From contig CAYFZO010000004.1 in assembly GCA_964347615.1 (NCBI GenBank), positions 42,530-106,529 on the forward strand: a DNA stretch of 64,000 nucleotides. Direction: 5' to 3'. The position numbers and the translations under genes were made by a program. The notes below the pieces were generated by a model. It saw nothing but the letters and a program-made list of their open reading frames with translations. It ran no database searches and was not told the origin of the DNA. Position 1 is the first letter of the stretch. Each line of letters starts with the position of its first letter. Below, piece after piece: positions 8,035-16,516 of this stretch. This DNA comes from CAYFZO01 sp964347615 (lineage in GTDB: Bacteria; Pseudomonadota; Gammaproteobacteria; Poriferisulfidales; Oxydemutatoraceae).

Positions 8035-9723
8035 ATGGCCAGCTTACTGTCAAAAGAACGCATCATTGCCGAGCCGGGCTTCAATCGCTGGCGGGTTCCG
8101 CCGGCCTCGATAGCGATTCATCTGTGCATCGGTTCGGTCTATGCGTGGAGCATTTACAACCCGGCGTTGATCAAGGTGCTCGGGGTCGCCACGAGCGCGG
8201 CGGACGACTGGAGCTTGCGTGGGGTGGTGTGGATCTTCACCGTGTCAATCGTGAGTTTGGGGCTTGCCGCGGCGTTCGCGGGCAGGTGGCTCGAGACGGT
8301 CGGGCCGAGAATGGTCGGTGTGACTTCGGCGTGCTTGTGGGGCGGTGGCTACATTGTCGGCGGCTTGGGCATCGCCCTGCATCAATTGTGGCTGGTCTAC
8401 CTGGGCTACGGCGTCATCGGCGGTTTCGGCCTCGGCCTCGGCTACGTCTCGCCGGTCGGCACCCTGATTCGCTGGTTTCCCGACCGGCGCGGCATGGCGA
8501 CGGGCATGGCGATCATGGGGTTCGGCGGCGGCGCGATGATCGGTGCGCCGCTCAAGGAGTTCTTCATCAAGCTGTTTTATCAGGCGCCGCAGTATCTGGG
8601 GTCGGTTGACGCGGTGGATTTGATTACCCGTTCCGGTCGGCGTTTCGCCGAGGCGGGCGGCGAACTCAAGGAAGTCGTCGTCGTCAGCGCCAACGAAGTC
8701 GCGCAGATGATCGTCCCGGGACCCGAGGGGGTGTACGTGGTCGGCACCGGCTCGGTCGGCGTCGCTCAAGCTTTCTTCTCACTGGGGTTGATTTACTTTG
8801 TCATTATGATGATCGCCGCGTTCGCCTACCGCATCCCGGCGAAAGGCTGGAAACCCGAGGGCTGGGAGCCGCCGAGCAAGGAAGAGGGGGCAAGGCGTAT
8901 GATCAGCCACCGCGACGTGGACATCGACCAAGCGTTGAAGACGCCTCAGTTCTATCAGCTGTGGATCGTGCTGTGCTTCAACGTGACCGCCGGTATCGGC
9001 GTTATCGGCGTCGCCAAGACGATGATGAGCGAAATCTTCGGCACCACGTTGCCGAACGTCGTGGACGGCGCGTTTGCCGCGACCTACGTCCTGATGATCA
9101 GCGTGTTCAACATGGTCGGGCGCCTGATTTGGGCCAGCACCTCGGACAAGATAGGGCGACGCAACACGTACTGGCTGTTCTTTGCGGGCGGCATCGTGCT
9201 GTATCTGTCGATTCCGCTGACCGCCTATCAGGTGACCCTGCACCCGACGGTTTTCTGGCTGGTGGTGTTTTACGCGGCGACGATGATCATATTCACTTTC
9301 TACGGCGGCGGCTTTGCAACGATTCCGGCGTATCTCGCGGATATTTTCGGCACCCGTTACGTCGGCGGCATCCACGGGCGTCTGCTGACCGCTTGGAGCG
9401 TCGCCGGGGTGCTCGGCCCGCTTGCGATCACTTCCTTGAGAAAGCACACGATGCTGTCCGAGATTCACAAGATTGTCGAGAAGATATCCCCGGAGAAGTT
9501 TCTTGAGACCTTCGGCGCCGGCGTGGAGAAGCTCGAGATCCTGGTGGAAAGCAAGACCGTGACGATTGCGAAGTTGATGGAGATCGCCCCGCCGGGCACG
9601 GTGAACCCGACGCCGTCCTTGTACAACACCACGATGTATCTGATGGCGGCGTTGCTGTTCATCGCTCTGATCAGCAACGCGCTGATGAGACCGGTGCACG
9701 AGAAGCACCATCTTGATGATTGA
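8035..9723 (+). CDS. OFA-family (oxalate/formate antiporter-type) MFS carrier
   Basis: A 562-residue, 12-helix major facilitator. The opening FNRWRVPPASIAIHLCIGSVYAWSIYNPAL pattern (a few residues shown: HLCIGSVYAW) is the OFA signature. GYGVIGGFGLGLGYVSPVGTLIRWFPDRRGMATGMA-type motifs follow (key part WFPDRRGMATG). An insertion of about 75 residues between helices 5 and 6 contains GVYVVGTGSVG, which I recall in proteobacterial OFA proteins. It lies just upstream of xoxF on the same strand. Because XoxF can carry methanol oxidation to formate, transport of formate or another small carboxylate is a reasonable guess, but OFA substrates vary. Confidence 0.85.
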   Translation: MASLLSKERIIAEPGFNRWRVPPASIAIHLCIGSVYAWSIYNPALIKVLGVATSAADDWSLRGVVWIFTVSIVSLGLAAAFAGRWLETVGPRMVGVTSACLWGGGYIVGGLGIALHQLWLVYLGYGVIGGFGLGLGYVSPVGTLIRWFPDRRGMATGMAIMGFGGGAMIGAPLKEFFIKLFYQAPQYLGSVDAVDLITRSGRRFAEAGGELKEVVVVSANEVAQMIVPGPEGVYVVGTGSVGVAQAFFSLGLIYFVIMMIAAFAYRIPAKGWKPEGWEPPSKEEGARRMISHRDVDIDQALKTPQFYQLWIVLCFNVTAGIGVIGVAKTMMSEIFGTTLPNVVDGAFAATYVLMISVFNMVGRLIWASTSDKIGRRNTYWLFFAGGIVLYLSIPLTAYQVTLHPTVFWLVVFYAATMIIFTFYGGGFATIPAYLADIFGTRYVGGIHGRLLTAWSVAGVLGPLAITSLRKHTMLSEIHKIVEKISPEKFLETFGAGVEKLEILVESKTVTIAKLMEIAPPGTVNPTPSLYNTTMYLMAALLFIALISNALMRPVHEKHHLDD

Positions 9724-9914
9724 CCCGGGCGACGATTGACCCGGGGTCGCGTCGGGCGTCTTTTCGCCCGGTGTCGAAGCCGGTTTCACAGAGTGGATCA
9801 AGTAAGCTGTTGAATTGGCGGGCTAATCCAGAAGAGCGGCAAGCCTATATCAAAAGGCATAGTAGTTATGCTATTCTCTGCTCACCTATATAAACTTCAT
9901 GGAGGGAGTTAATC
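9724..9914 (+). promoter_or_regulatory. Upstream region of xoxF
   Basis: A 191-bp AT-richer leader. It has an interrupted inverted repeat GCATA-GTAGT-TATGC at 9857-9871 and a TATATAA stretch further on. A strong ribosome site, GGAGGGA, precedes the xoxF ATG. CGGGCG/CGCCCG (9753-9770) could be a weak terminator for the carrier gene. The real transcription start cannot be assigned. Confidence 0.4.
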
Positions 9915-11696
9915 ATGAGGATTAAGCAGTCCTTTTTGATTGCGATAGTTCTGAGTTTCGTCGCGGCGTCGGTCGCACAGGCGAACAGCATGCTGATGAA
10001 GATGGGGGAAGATCCCAAGCAGTGGGTCATGCCCACCGGAGACTACTTCAATCAGCGCTACTCAAAGCTTGACCAAATCAATACATCAAATGCCAAAGAC
10101 TTGAAGGTTGCTTGGACCTTTTCGACCGGCGTACTGCGCGGTCACGAAGGCAACCCATTAGTCATTGGCGACGTTATGTACGTCCACACCCCATTCCCGA
10201 ACAAAGTGTTTGCGCTTGACCTGAACAACGACGCGAGCATTATGTGGGAATACCACCCGAAGCAGGACCCGAACACGATTCCGGTCATGTGCTGCGACAC
10301 CGTCAATCGCGGGGTCGCTTACGCTGACGGCAAGATATTCCTGTATCAAGCCGACGCGACGTTGGTGGCGCTTGACGCCAAGTCCGGCAAGATGATGTGG
10401 GAAGCCAGCAACGGAGACATCTCCAAAGGCGAAACCGGCACTTCCGCCCCGATGGTCGTCAAGGACAAAGTCATTGTCGGCATCAGCGGCGGTGAGTTCG
10501 GCGTGCAAGGTCATATAACCGCGTACGACATCAACTCCGGCAAGATGATGTGGCGCGGCTATTCGACGGGTCCCGACAGCCAGACCTTGATGAATGCAGA
10601 CACCACCCACATGGGCAAGTCCGTGGGCAAGGATTCGGGCATCAAGACCTGGGAAGGCGACCAGTGGAAAATTGGCGGCGGCACGACCTGGGGTTGGTAT
10701 TCGTATGACCCTGACTTGAACCTGATTTACTACGGCACGGGCAACCCGAGCACGTGGAATCCGGTTCAGCGCCCGGGCGACAACGCTTGGTCGATGACCA
10801 TCTTTGCGCGCAACCCCGACACGGGGATGGCCAAGTGGGTCTATCAGATGACGCCTCACGACGAGTGGGACTTTGACGGCATCAACGAGATGATCCTTGC
10901 CGACATCGACGTCAAGGGCAAGATGCGCAAGACCTTGGTGCACTTCGACCGCAACGGCTTCGGCTACACGCTGGACCGTGCTACGGGCGAGCTGCTCGTG
11001 GCCGAGAAGTTCGACCCGGCGGTCAACTGGGCTACCCACGTTGACATGAAAACCGGTCGTCCGCAGGTCGTAGACAAGTACAGCACGCGTCACCAGGGTG
11101 AAGACGTGAACACGACGGGCATTTGCCCGGCCGCTTTGGGAACGAAAGACCAGCAGCCCGCTGCTTTCTCCCCGATGACCGGCATGTTCTACGTGCCCAC
11201 GAACCACGTGTGCATGGACTATGAGCCGTTCAGGGTCAGCTACACGGCGGGTCAGCCTTACGTGGGCGCCACGCTGAAGATGTACCCCGCCCCGGGCGGA
11301 GACCACATGGGCAACTTCATTATCTGGGACGCCGGTAAAGGCAAGATCGTGAAGTCGATCCCTGAAAAGTTCTCCGTTTGGAGCGGTGCTTTGGCGACCG
11401 CGGGCGGCGTTGTCTTTTACGGCACGTTGGAAGGGTATCTCAAGGCGATTGACGCCAAGACGGGCGCGGAACTGTACAAGTTCAAAACCCCGTCCGGCAT
11501 CATCGGCAACGTGATGACCTACGAGCACAACGGCAAGCAATACGTCGGCGTTTTGTCGGGCATCGGCGGATGGGCCGGGATCGGCATGGCTGCCGGCCTG
11601 ACCAAAGACACCGACGGTCTGGGTGCAGTGGGTGGTTACCGCCATCTTGAGAACTACACCCGCCTCGGCGGCACTCTGACGGTGTTCTCTCTCTAA
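9915..11696 (+). CDS. xoxF: Lanthanide-dependent PQQ methanol dehydrogenase
   Basis: A 593-residue periplasmic quinoprotein that oxidises methanol using PQQ and passes electrons to a cytochrome c. A Sec signal ends near SVAQA-NSM. The eight-bladed propeller carries the adjacent-cysteine disulfide VMCCDTVNRG. In the motif DEWDFDGINEM the catalytic Asp is residue 319 (precursor numbering), and a second Asp lies two residues later at 321. That extra Asp coordinates a lanthanide and separates XoxF from calcium-type MxaF, which has Ala there. The gene has its own strong ribosome site and a terminator directly downstream, so it can be expressed above xoxG-xoxJ. The codon pattern is less extreme in GC than its neighbours, consistent with high expression. 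Confidence 0.97.
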   Translation: MRIKQSFLIAIVLSFVAASVAQANSMLMKMGEDPKQWVMPTGDYFNQRYSKLDQINTSNAKDLKVAWTFSTGVLRGHEGNPLVIGDVMYVHTPFPNKVFALDLNNDASIMWEYHPKQDPNTIPVMCCDTVNRGVAYADGKIFLYQADATLVALDAKSGKMMWEASNGDISKGETGTSAPMVVKDKVIVGISGGEFGVQGHITAYDINSGKMMWRGYSTGPDSQTLMNADTTHMGKSVGKDSGIKTWEGDQWKIGGGTTWGWYSYDPDLNLIYYGTGNPSTWNPVQRPGDNAWSMTIFARNPDTGMAKWVYQMTPHDEWDFDGINEMILADIDVKGKMRKTLVHFDRNGFGYTLDRATGELLVAEKFDPAVNWATHVDMKTGRPQVVDKYSTRHQGEDVNTTGICPAALGTKDQQPAAFSPMTGMFYVPTNHVCMDYEPFRVSYTAGQPYVGATLKMYPAPGGDHMGNFIIWDAGKGKIVKSIPEKFSVWSGALATAGGVVFYGTLEGYLKAIDAKTGAELYKFKTPSGIIGNVMTYEHNGKQYVGVLSGIGGWAGIGMAAGLTKDTDGLGAVGGYRHLENYTRLGGTLTVFSL

Positions 11697-11730
11697 TCTG
11701 AAGTTAAAGTAAGAGAGCTCCTTGCAATTC

Positions 11731-11773
11731 AGTACCCGGGGGCGCACGCAAGTGCTAACCCGGGTACTTTTTT
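11731..11773 (+). terminator. Rho-independent terminator after xoxF
   Basis: AGTACCCGGG (11731-11740) pairs perfectly with CCCGGGTACT (11759-11768) over an 18-nt loop and runs into six T residues. It should separate xoxF transcripts from the xoxG operon, or pass only part of them. Confidence 0.9.
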
Positions 11774-11810
11774 AAGTAATCACTCAGGTATTTCCAGTTG
11801 AATTAAAACC

Positions 11811-12347
11811 ATGAATCAGAGGAAACCAACCAAACGAACGATTATCGGCGGCTGCAGCCGCTACCTTTTTTTGGCCCTGCTGGGTTGCGCGTTCCTGGTT
11901 CCGGCGAACGCTCAGGGAAGCGGGGACAACGCCGCAAAGGCCGAAGACAAAAAGGCCGAAGACAAACCGTACAACGTCGACGACCAGGGTCGGATTGACT
12001 GGTACTCTTTCAGCGGTTATCGCCGCTATCACGCCGAATGCCACGTCTGTCACGGCCCGGCCGGGCTCGGCAGCTCGTTTGCTCCGAACCTTCTTGAATC
12101 CGTCGAGCGGTTGAGCTATGAAAAATACTTGGAGATCGTTGTCAACGGCGTGGTCAACGTCACTACGACGGCTCAGAACCGTATGCCCGCTTTTGGGACG
12201 AACATGAACGTGATGTGTTTCGTTGACGATATCTACGCCTATCTGGTCGCCAGGGCCGACGGAGTGCTCGATCAAGGACGCCCGGCGAAGAAACAGCCTA
12301 AGCCGGAAGCGGCGAAAGAGCGCGACAACTCCTGCTTGGGCGGCTGA
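11811..12347 (+). CDS. xoxG: XoxG-type cytochrome c, electron acceptor of XoxF
   Basis: A 178-residue protein with a signal peptide (cleavage near PANAQ), a Lys/Asp/Glu-rich linker and a single c-type haem site, CHVCH, near residue 77. NRMPAFGTNMN supplies a candidate distal methionine. Its position directly after xoxF and before xoxJ matches the cytochrome cL-like partner of lanthanide methanol dehydrogenases. The C-terminus ends in a Lys/Pro-rich tail and a lone Cys (NSCLGG). An ATG start is used; the spacer from the xoxF terminator is about 40 bp. Confidence 0.9.
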   Translation: MNQRKPTKRTIIGGCSRYLFLALLGCAFLVPANAQGSGDNAAKAEDKKAEDKPYNVDDQGRIDWYSFSGYRRYHAECHVCHGPAGLGSSFAPNLLESVERLSYEKYLEIVVNGVVNVTTTAQNRMPAFGTNMNVMCFVDDIYAYLVARADGVLDQGRPAKKQPKPEAAKERDNSCLGG

Positions 12348-12379
12348 TCTTCTCAGGGGCCGGACGTGCTCGGCGAGCC

Positions 12380-13303
12380 TTGAGCAAGCTTCTAGACCTT
12401 GTTTTTTCCGTGGCGGCGCTCGCGTGCTTGCGTCGTGGCATCAGGTGCGGACGGCGACGTGAAACACCGCCGGTTCCCCGCGGCGCTTGCGCGCAGACGC
12501 TTAGTGTCGGTTTCCTTCTGGCCGCCGCTTTGTTTGCGGCTGCGATCCACGCCGCCGAAGAAGGCACCGAGATAGAAAAACGCGCGACTTTGCGCGTGTG
12601 CGTTGACCCGAACAACCTGCCTTACTCGAACCGCGCCGGCGAGGGGTTTGAAAACAAGATTGCCGAGTTGTTCGCCGCCGAACTCGGCATTCCTCTGACT
12701 TCCGTCTGGTTTCCGCAAAGCATGGGGTTTGTGCGCTCGACGCTGGGAACCCGACGCTGCGACCTGATTGTCGGCATATCGGCGGTCCACGAACTGGTTC
12801 TGAACACCAACCCTTATTACTCTTCGGCGTTTACATTGGTCTATCCTGCCGATGCCGGCCTTGAGTTGTCGTCGTTGTCGGACAAGGAGCTGAAGGACAA
12901 AGCCTTGCGCATCGGTTTGGTCGCCGGCACGCCGCCGACCGGGCTGTTGCTCGAGAACGGCCTGATGACGCAAGTCGCTCCTTACCATTTGATGGTGGAC
13001 ACGCGCGTTGATTCTCCCGCCGAGCAGATCATCAAGGATCTGCTCGCCGGCAAATTGGACGTCGCCGTGTTGTGGGGGCCGCTTGCGGGGTATCTGAACA
13101 AACGTCACGGTTCGCGGCTTAAGGTTGTGCCGTTGAGCGCCGACGAAAGCGACAAGCATCGCATGATCTACCAGATTACAATGGGGGTGCGGCGCGGCGA
13201 GATAAGATGGAAGCGTGAGTTGAACAAATTGATCCGCAAGAACCAGGAAAAAATAGACGAGCTGTTGAGGGAATACAACGTCCCTCTGGTGGAGAGACAA
13301 TGA
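12380..13303 (+). CDS. xoxJ: XoxJ/MxaJ-like periplasmic binding protein
   Basis: A 307-residue protein of the type 2 periplasmic-binding fold found next to methanol dehydrogenases (quinoprotein-dehydrogenase-associated family). Visible features are a hydrophobic signal segment (LSVGFLLAAALFAAAIHA), LRVCVDPNNLPYSN, GFENKIAELFA, RCDLIVG and DVAVLWGPLAGY. XoxJ is thought to help mature or activate XoxF. The TTG at 12380 gives an unusually long and arginine-rich leader, so the true start may lie further downstream. The stop overlaps the next start (ATGA). Confidence 0.88.
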   Translation: MSKLLDLVFSVAALACLRRGIRCGRRRETPPVPRGACAQTLSVGFLLAAALFAAAIHAAEEGTEIEKRATLRVCVDPNNLPYSNRAGEGFENKIAELFAAELGIPLTSVWFPQSMGFVRSTLGTRRCDLIVGISAVHELVLNTNPYYSSAFTLVYPADAGLELSSLSDKELKDKALRIGLVAGTPPTGLLLENGLMTQVAPYHLMVDTRVDSPAEQIIKDLLAGKLDVAVLWGPLAGYLNKRHGSRLKVVPLSADESDKHRMIYQITMGVRRGEIRWKRELNKLIRKNQEKIDELLREYNVPLVERQ

Positions 13304-13902
13304 ACCCGGCGGGGAGCGGAGTAAGTCATCGACGCGCGTGGACGGCGGCGTTGTTGTGGGCCTTGGCGTGGGCGGTTTGCGCCCGGGCGTCGGGCGTCGT
13401 CGAGGAGCCTGAAGGTTATCGCATGAGCGACTACAGGACGCCGGTGCCGGAAACGTTGCGCGGCGCAATCGTGGTTGACGCGCAGCAGTTGCACGCCCTG
13501 ATTCAACGCGAGCCCGACGCGGTTCCGATTGACGTGCTGCCGGCGATGCGCAAGCCGCCCGATTTGCCGCCCGATCGTCTGTGGCGTCCGCCGCCGCGGT
13601 ACAACCTGCCGGGCAGCGTATGGTTGCCGAACGTCGGCGACGGCGACATTTCGCCGGTGTTCGAGAAGTATTTCGTCGAGAACCTCGACCGTCTGACCGC
13701 GAAAGACAAGCGCCGCCCGCTGGTCTTCTATTGCTTGGCTGATTGTTGGATGTCGTGGAATTCGGCCAAGCGGGCGATGGCGCTGGGCTACCGGAACGTC
13801 TACTGGTTTCCGGGGGGGACCGACGAATGGGAGCTGTACGACTATCCGCTCGAACGCAGCAACCCGGTTAAAATGCCTGAATTCAAGGAGCTTGCACAAT
13901 GA
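13300..13902 (+). CDS. Rhodanese-like PQQ-associated protein (Cys...Cys-Trp motif)
   Basis: A 200-residue secreted protein with a signal segment (LLWALAWAVCARASG), a degraded rhodanese fold and the motif FYCLADCWMSWNSAKRA. This is the hallmark of the 'PQQ-dependent catabolism-associated' Cys/Cys-Trp family. Two cysteines four residues apart replace the single rhodanese catalytic Cys, hinting at a redox or metal/thiol role in quinoprotein maturation. It is coupled to xoxJ upstream (4-bp overlap) and to the next gene (4-bp overlap). Confidence 0.85.
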   Translation: MNPAGSGVSHRRAWTAALLWALAWAVCARASGVVEEPEGYRMSDYRTPVPETLRGAIVVDAQQLHALIQREPDAVPIDVLPAMRKPPDLPPDRLWRPPPRYNLPGSVWLPNVGDGDISPVFEKYFVENLDRLTAKDKRRPLVFYCLADCWMSWNSAKRAMALGYRNVYWFPGGTDEWELYDYPLERSNPVKMPEFKELAQ

Positions 13903-14609
13903 ACAAACACAGCGACAAACACGGCGGGGTCTGGTTGGCCGCATTGGCGGTTACGGCGTTGCTTGCGTCGCCGGCAATCACGGCACAGGACGAGGACAAG
14001 TACAGCAAGGGGCAGCTGCTGCTGTTCGGCACTCAACACCTCGAGAACGTTCCTTCGCCGGGCGTGTTGCACTATGATTTTCACCAGTCAGGCCCGATAA
14101 GCGGCGACCTGAAGGATCAGGTGACGATAACGATAGACCGAATCGATGAAAACGGCGGCAAGGATTTGAGCACCGAGTTTCTCAGCGGTGCCAACCGCAG
14201 GGAGTTCGGCAACGTTCCGGGGTTTCGCTCGAATCCGCTGGTCATGTATTTCCTGCAGTGGGACGTGGAAAAGATGGGTGCCATCAGCGGGGTGTCACAT
14301 CACTATTACCGCAGCCTGTTGCGCGGTGCGATGCGCACCGGTGCCCGCAGCGAAGAGGTCACCGTTCGCCACGGAGGGCGCGAGCTGAAAGGGGACAAGG
14401 TGTTCTTTGAACCGTTGACGGGCAAGAAAGGGGAGAGGAAATATAAAGACCAATTCAGCAAACGCTACGAGTTTATACTGAGCGAATCGATTCCCGGCTA
14501 TCTGTACAGCGTTTCGACGCTGGTGCCGGGAGAGAAGCCCGGCGACGAACCCTTGGAGCGGACCCAAATAATTTTCAACCGCTTCGAACCGACGAAAGCG
14601 AAACCATGA
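13899..14609 (+). CDS. Secreted protein of unknown function in the xox operon
   Basis: 236 residues with a signal peptide (AVTALLASPAITAQ). The rest is a soluble beta-rich domain without cysteines. Recognisable blocks are LLFGTQHLENV, LHYDFHQSG, FGNVPGFRSNP and MYFLQWDVEKM. I have seen similar proteins beside methanol and ethanol dehydrogenases but know no function. Overlaps of 4 bp on both sides place it firmly in the xoxGJ operon, so a role in periplasmic maturation of XoxF is an inference from context only. Confidence 0.75.
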   Translation: MNKHSDKHGGVWLAALAVTALLASPAITAQDEDKYSKGQLLLFGTQHLENVPSPGVLHYDFHQSGPISGDLKDQVTITIDRIDENGGKDLSTEFLSGANRREFGNVPGFRSNPLVMYFLQWDVEKMGAISGVSHHYYRSLLRGAMRTGARSEEVTVRHGGRELKGDKVFFEPLTGKKGERKYKDQFSKRYEFILSESIPGYLYSVSTLVPGEKPGDEPLERTQIIFNRFEPTKAKP

Positions 14610-14992
14610 GGAGGGACCCGACGCCCGTGACGACGCACGACAAAACGACGAGCTTTACGGCGATTTTGACTTTGATCTCGGCGCTGCTTTCGGCTTTCCT
14701 TGCTTCGCCGGCGTTGGCCAACGACTTTCCGACCCGTGCGCGCGCCGAGTACGTGTTCGCTTGCATGAGCAGCAACGGGGAGTCCGAAGTCATGCTTATC
14801 CAGTGCTCCTGTGCGGTGGACGTCATCGCGGAGCTGATGAGTTACGATGAATACGTTGACGCCGAAACCACGGTGAGGATGCGATTGCTGTCCGGTGATC
14901 GAACCGCGATGTTTCGCGACGTCGAGTGGGTCAGAAAGTCGGTCGAGAAGCTCAGGGCGGCGCAGGCCGAAGCCGAGATCCGCTGCTTTTGA
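14606..14992 (+). CDS. Small secreted Cys-containing protein of the xox operon
   Basis: 128 residues with a signal peptide ending near ALAND. The mature part has FACMSSNGESE, IQCSCAVDVIAELMSYDEY and a final RCF, giving four cysteines that could form two disulfides or bind a ligand. The pattern recalls a small conserved protein encoded near PQQ-alcohol dehydrogenases. No function is known to me. It is the last gene of the coupled xoxG-J cluster, and a 391-bp leader to pqqA follows. Confidence 0.75.
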   Translation: MRRDPTPVTTHDKTTSFTAILTLISALLSAFLASPALANDFPTRARAEYVFACMSSNGESEVMLIQCSCAVDVIAELMSYDEYVDAETTVRMRLLSGDRTAMFRDVEWVRKSVEKLRAAQAEAEIRCF

Positions 14993-15238
14993 GTTGGGAA
15001 TTATGTACCTCAGCGCACAAGGACTTCGCGAACCGGTGGAGCAATCCCCGTGGACTTCCCCGGCGAGGGCAGCCCCGAGGACAGCCCCGGGGACAGCTCT
15101 GAGGACGGCTCCGGTCGGTCTCACCCAAGTCTCACCCGGGCCTTATCCGGGGCCTCATCCGGGCGATTTCAGGGGGCATCTTCGCGGGCGGCGGGAAATG
15201 TGCGTTTTTTGTTGATCTGGCGCGGTTTTTATAGTGTT

Positions 15239-15259
15239 TTTACATACCCTATATGTAAA
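15239..15259. promoter_or_regulatory. Inverted repeat upstream of pqqA, possible operator
   Basis: TTTACATA, CCCTA, TATGTAAA form a perfect 8-bp inverted repeat with a 5-nt spacer (nine pairs if the flanking T/A is counted). It lies in an AT-rich patch of the otherwise GC-rich 391-bp leader between the xox operon and pqqA. The form suits a dimeric regulator. Confidence 0.45.
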
Positions 15260-15348
15260 AGTGTCATCAATAACCCCTTGTTTTTATGCTTTTGCGGCGT
15301 GATAATGCAGTCCTCTCCTAAGGGATATTTCGATAACCTGAAGGAGGG

Positions 15349-15365
15349 AATGTTAGGCTAACATT
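15349..15365. promoter_or_regulatory. Palindrome directly before the pqqA ribosome site
   Basis: AATGTTAG, G, CTAACATT is a perfect palindrome ending four bases before the pqqA Shine-Dalgarno (CGGAGGA). An AAGGAGGG followed by ATG-TTA-GGC-TAA overlaps it. That could be a three-codon minigene, or the end of an 18-codon leader frame starting at 15306. Confidence 0.4.
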
Positions 15366-15383
15366 AAACGGAGGAATCAAACC

Positions 15384-15467
15384 ATGAAAGAGTGGAAGAA
15401 ACCTTTGATTACGGAAACCGCAGTTGGCATGGAAATCAACTGCTACGCTTGCGCGGAAATTTCCTAA
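15384..15467 (+). CDS. pqqA: PQQ precursor peptide PqqA
   Basis: A 27-residue peptide starting MKEWKKPLI and ending in NCYACAEIS. It contains the conserved glutamate and tyrosine in the order E-x-x-x-Y (Glu17, Tyr21), the two residues fused by PqqE to make PQQ. A strong GGAGGA ribosome site sits eight bases upstream. It is followed at once by a hairpin. That is typical of pqqA, which must be made in excess over the biosynthetic enzymes. Confidence 0.96.
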   Translation: MKEWKKPLITETAVGMEINCYACAEIS

Positions 15468-15481
15468 TCATTTATATCTGG

Positions 15482-15513
15482 CTGCGGGGCGTCATGCCCC
15501 GCAGTCATTTTAT
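15482..15513 (+). terminator. Hairpin between pqqA and pqqB
   Basis: CTGCGGGGC (15482-15490), loop GTCAT and GCCCCGCAG (15496-15504) form a perfect 9-bp stem, followed by TCATTTTAT. It probably acts as a partial terminator or mRNA stabiliser that raises pqqA message over pqqB-E. Confidence 0.8.
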
Positions 15514-15586
15514 CCAACCTTATCTCGCCTCAACCCCGTCCTGACAACCCTTCTGACAACCCAGAGGCGCCCAAACGTAACTTCCC

Positions 15587-16516
15587 ATGCGCATCATCGT
15601 TCTCGGCGCCGGTGCGGGGGGCGGCATCCCTCAATGGAACTGCAATTCTGAGCAGTGTCGTCTTGCAAGAGACGGCAGCAGTCGGATTTCACAAAGAACC
15701 CAGTCTTCGATCGCTGTCACTTCGGACGGCGAAAATTTCATCTTGCTGAACTGTTCGCCGGACCTGCGTCAGCAAATCAATCAAACCAAAGCACTGCATC
15801 CGCGCGAGGGGCTCAGGAGCAGCCCGATCAAAGCCGTGGTGCTGACCAACGGCGACGTGGATCACGTCGCCGGCCTGTTGACGATGCGCGAGAGCGAACC
15901 TTTTCGCGTCTACGCCTCCGACCGGGTGCAGGCGATTTTGTCGAACAATCCGATTTTCAACGTACTCAACCCTGAATACGTCAAGCGCAACACGTTTACC
16001 TTGGCGTCCCCCTTCGAGGCGGTCACCGTCAAAGGCGAGTCGCTGGGCCTTGAGATCGAGCCTTTCGCGGTGCCGGGCAAGGTTGCGTTGTTCATGGAAG
16101 ACGAAAGCCAAGGGGAGGATTTCGGCACCCGCGAGGGTGACACCATCGGTCTGCACGTTCGCGACCTCAACCGCGGCGTCGGGTTCTATTACGTGCCCGG
16201 CTGCGCGGCTTTGACCGACGATCTCAAGAAGCGGTTCGACGGCGCCGACCTGGTGTTCTTCGACGGCACCCTGTTCCGCGACGACGAGATGATTACCGCG
16301 GGCGTCGGCCACAAGACCGGCGCGAGGATGGGGCACATCAACATGGACGGCGGAGACGGCTCTCTCGCGGGTTTTCAGGAGGTTGCGGTCAAGAGGAAGA
16401 TATACATCCATATCAACAACACCAACCCGGTGCTGCTTGAGGATTCACCCGAGCGCAAGATCGTCGAGAAAGCGGGTTGGGAAGTGGCTTACGACGGTCA
16501 GCAGATCGAGCCGTGA
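15587..16516 (+). CDS. pqqB: PQQ biosynthesis protein PqqB
   Basis: A 309-residue metallo-beta-lactamase-fold enzyme, proposed to hydroxylate the tyrosine of the Glu-Tyr intermediate. Visible motifs are VLGAGAGGGIPQWNCN near the N-terminus with CxxC-like cysteines, LTNGDVDHVAGLL in place of the classical HxHxDH, and HKTGARMGHINMDG. The full length is retained. It begins 119 bp after pqqA, and its stop overlaps the GTG start of pqqC. Confidence 0.96.
   Translation: MRIIVLGAGAGGGIPQWNCNSEQCRLARDGSSRISQRTQSSIAVTSDGENFILLNCSPDLRQQINQTKALHPREGLRSSPIKAVVLTNGDVDHVAGLLTMRESEPFRVYASDRVQAILSNNPIFNVLNPEYVKRNTFTLASPFEAVTVKGESLGLEIEPFAVPGKVALFMEDESQGEDFGTREGDTIGLHVRDLNRGVGFYYVPGCAALTDDLKKRFDGADLVFFDGTLFRDDEMITAGVGHKTGARMGHINMDGGDGSLAGFQEVAVKRKIYIHINNTNPVLLEDSPERKIVEKAGWEVAYDGQQIEP

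Noticed and set aside
10158..11747. 529-codon open frame antisense to xoxF
   Set aside because: Same cause. It has no plausible ribosome site and lies wholly opposite a highly conserved gene.
15050..15361. 103-codon frame upstream of pqqA
   Set aside because: Composition is that of non-coding GC-rich DNA in the first half. Only the last 18 codons (from ATG 15306) have a possible leader-peptide context.
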